Source of the DNA: Methanosarcinales archaeon
Lineage (GTDB): Archaea > Halobacteriota > Methanosarcinia > Methanosarcinales > Methanogasteraceae
NCBI GenBank assembly: GCA_030672605.1
Contig: DAOVGE010000059.1
Location: forward strand, 1-5,408
Direction of reading: 5' to 3'
DNA length: 5,408 nt
Positions 5,248 to 5,408 of this stretch are shown here, piece by piece. The position numbers were made by a program, and so were the translations under genes. How positions within the stretch are numbered: the first letter of the stretch is position 1; every line of letters begins with the position of its first letter. A model generated the notes under the pieces. It ran no database searches. It was not told the DNA's origin and was given only the letters and a program-made list of their open reading frames with translations.

Positions 5248-5337
5248 CTTTGCGCCATCGCGTCTTTGCGTCTTTGCGTCTTTGCGTTATTGTTTTCCAA
5301 TTCAACGCAAGGGCGCAAAGGCGAGAGAGACGCGAAG
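5248..5337. repeat. CTTTGCGT tandem units with inverted counterpart
   Basis: Three exact tandem CTTTGCGT units occupy 5264-5287, preceded by CTTTGCGCC (5248-5256). The right arm holds AACGCAA (5304-5310) and GGCGCAAAG (5312-5320), exact reverse complements of TTGCGTT (5282-5288) and CTTTGCGCC, so a nested hairpin is possible. Degenerate units continue to about 5337. Same broad type as 65-119. From 5338 to 5408 I see no feature. Confidence 0.7.
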
Positions 5338-5408
5338 AGTGTTGTCAATCGCGGTCTTCACGTCTTTTGTGTTGTTATACCTCCAACTGACCATTACGGA
5401 AATCACTA

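Noticed and set aside
5248..5337. CRISPR array
   Set aside because: Units are 8 bases and directly abutting, without spacers of uniform length; no cas genes are present.

Overview
The window looks like a chromosomal segment of a euryarchaeon related to methanogens (Methanomicrobia or an uncultured methane- or alkane-oxidising relative; the lineage is inferred, not shown). Support for archaea: an archaeal-type SRP54 with DTAGRH in its G3 motif, archaeal TATA boxes about 22-27 bases upstream of start codons that lack a Shine-Dalgarno sequence (leaderless mRNAs), GGTG/GAGGTG ribosome-binding sites elsewhere, a free-standing response regulator without a DNA-binding domain, a short thioredoxin with a charged N-terminal extension, and a stand-alone precorrin-2 dehydrogenase.

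Layout. Bases 1-487 carry no gene: they hold two degenerate hairpin repeats (a CTCTGCG-type and an AATCTGTG-type) and probably the srp54 terminator. srp54 runs leftward (1795-488). A 424-base divergent intergenic region follows, holding the srp54 promoter, copy 1 of a diverged duplicated element (about 1838-2085) and the response-regulator promoter. The response regulator (2220-2849) and thioredoxin (2894-3271) run rightward. They converge, with only 5 bases between, on a leftward pair: sirC/cysG-like precorrin-2 dehydrogenase (4586-3948) and a membrane-anchored TPR protein (3948-3277), joined by a TAATG stop/start overlap. Bases 4587-5408 carry no gene: they hold the sirC promoter region, copy 2 of the duplicated element (about 4716-4952), a 124-base MITE-like palindrome (5016-5139), and again an AATCTGTG-type hairpin followed by a CTTTGCG-type repeat.

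The genes are mostly housekeeping: co-translational protein targeting, two-component signalling, thiol redox, and tetrapyrrole synthesis (sirohydrochlorin for siroheme, cobalamin and, in methanogens, F430). They do not form one obvious system. The unusual content is intergenic: four families of short-unit inverted repeats and a noncoding direct duplication of about 240 bases, one copy lying upstream of each leftward transcription unit. The 102-base ungapped part of that duplication matches at 88 of 102 positions, with 12 of 14 differences being transitions, while indels elsewhere break any reading frame. I see no CRISPR array, rRNA, tRNA, transposase or defence gene.
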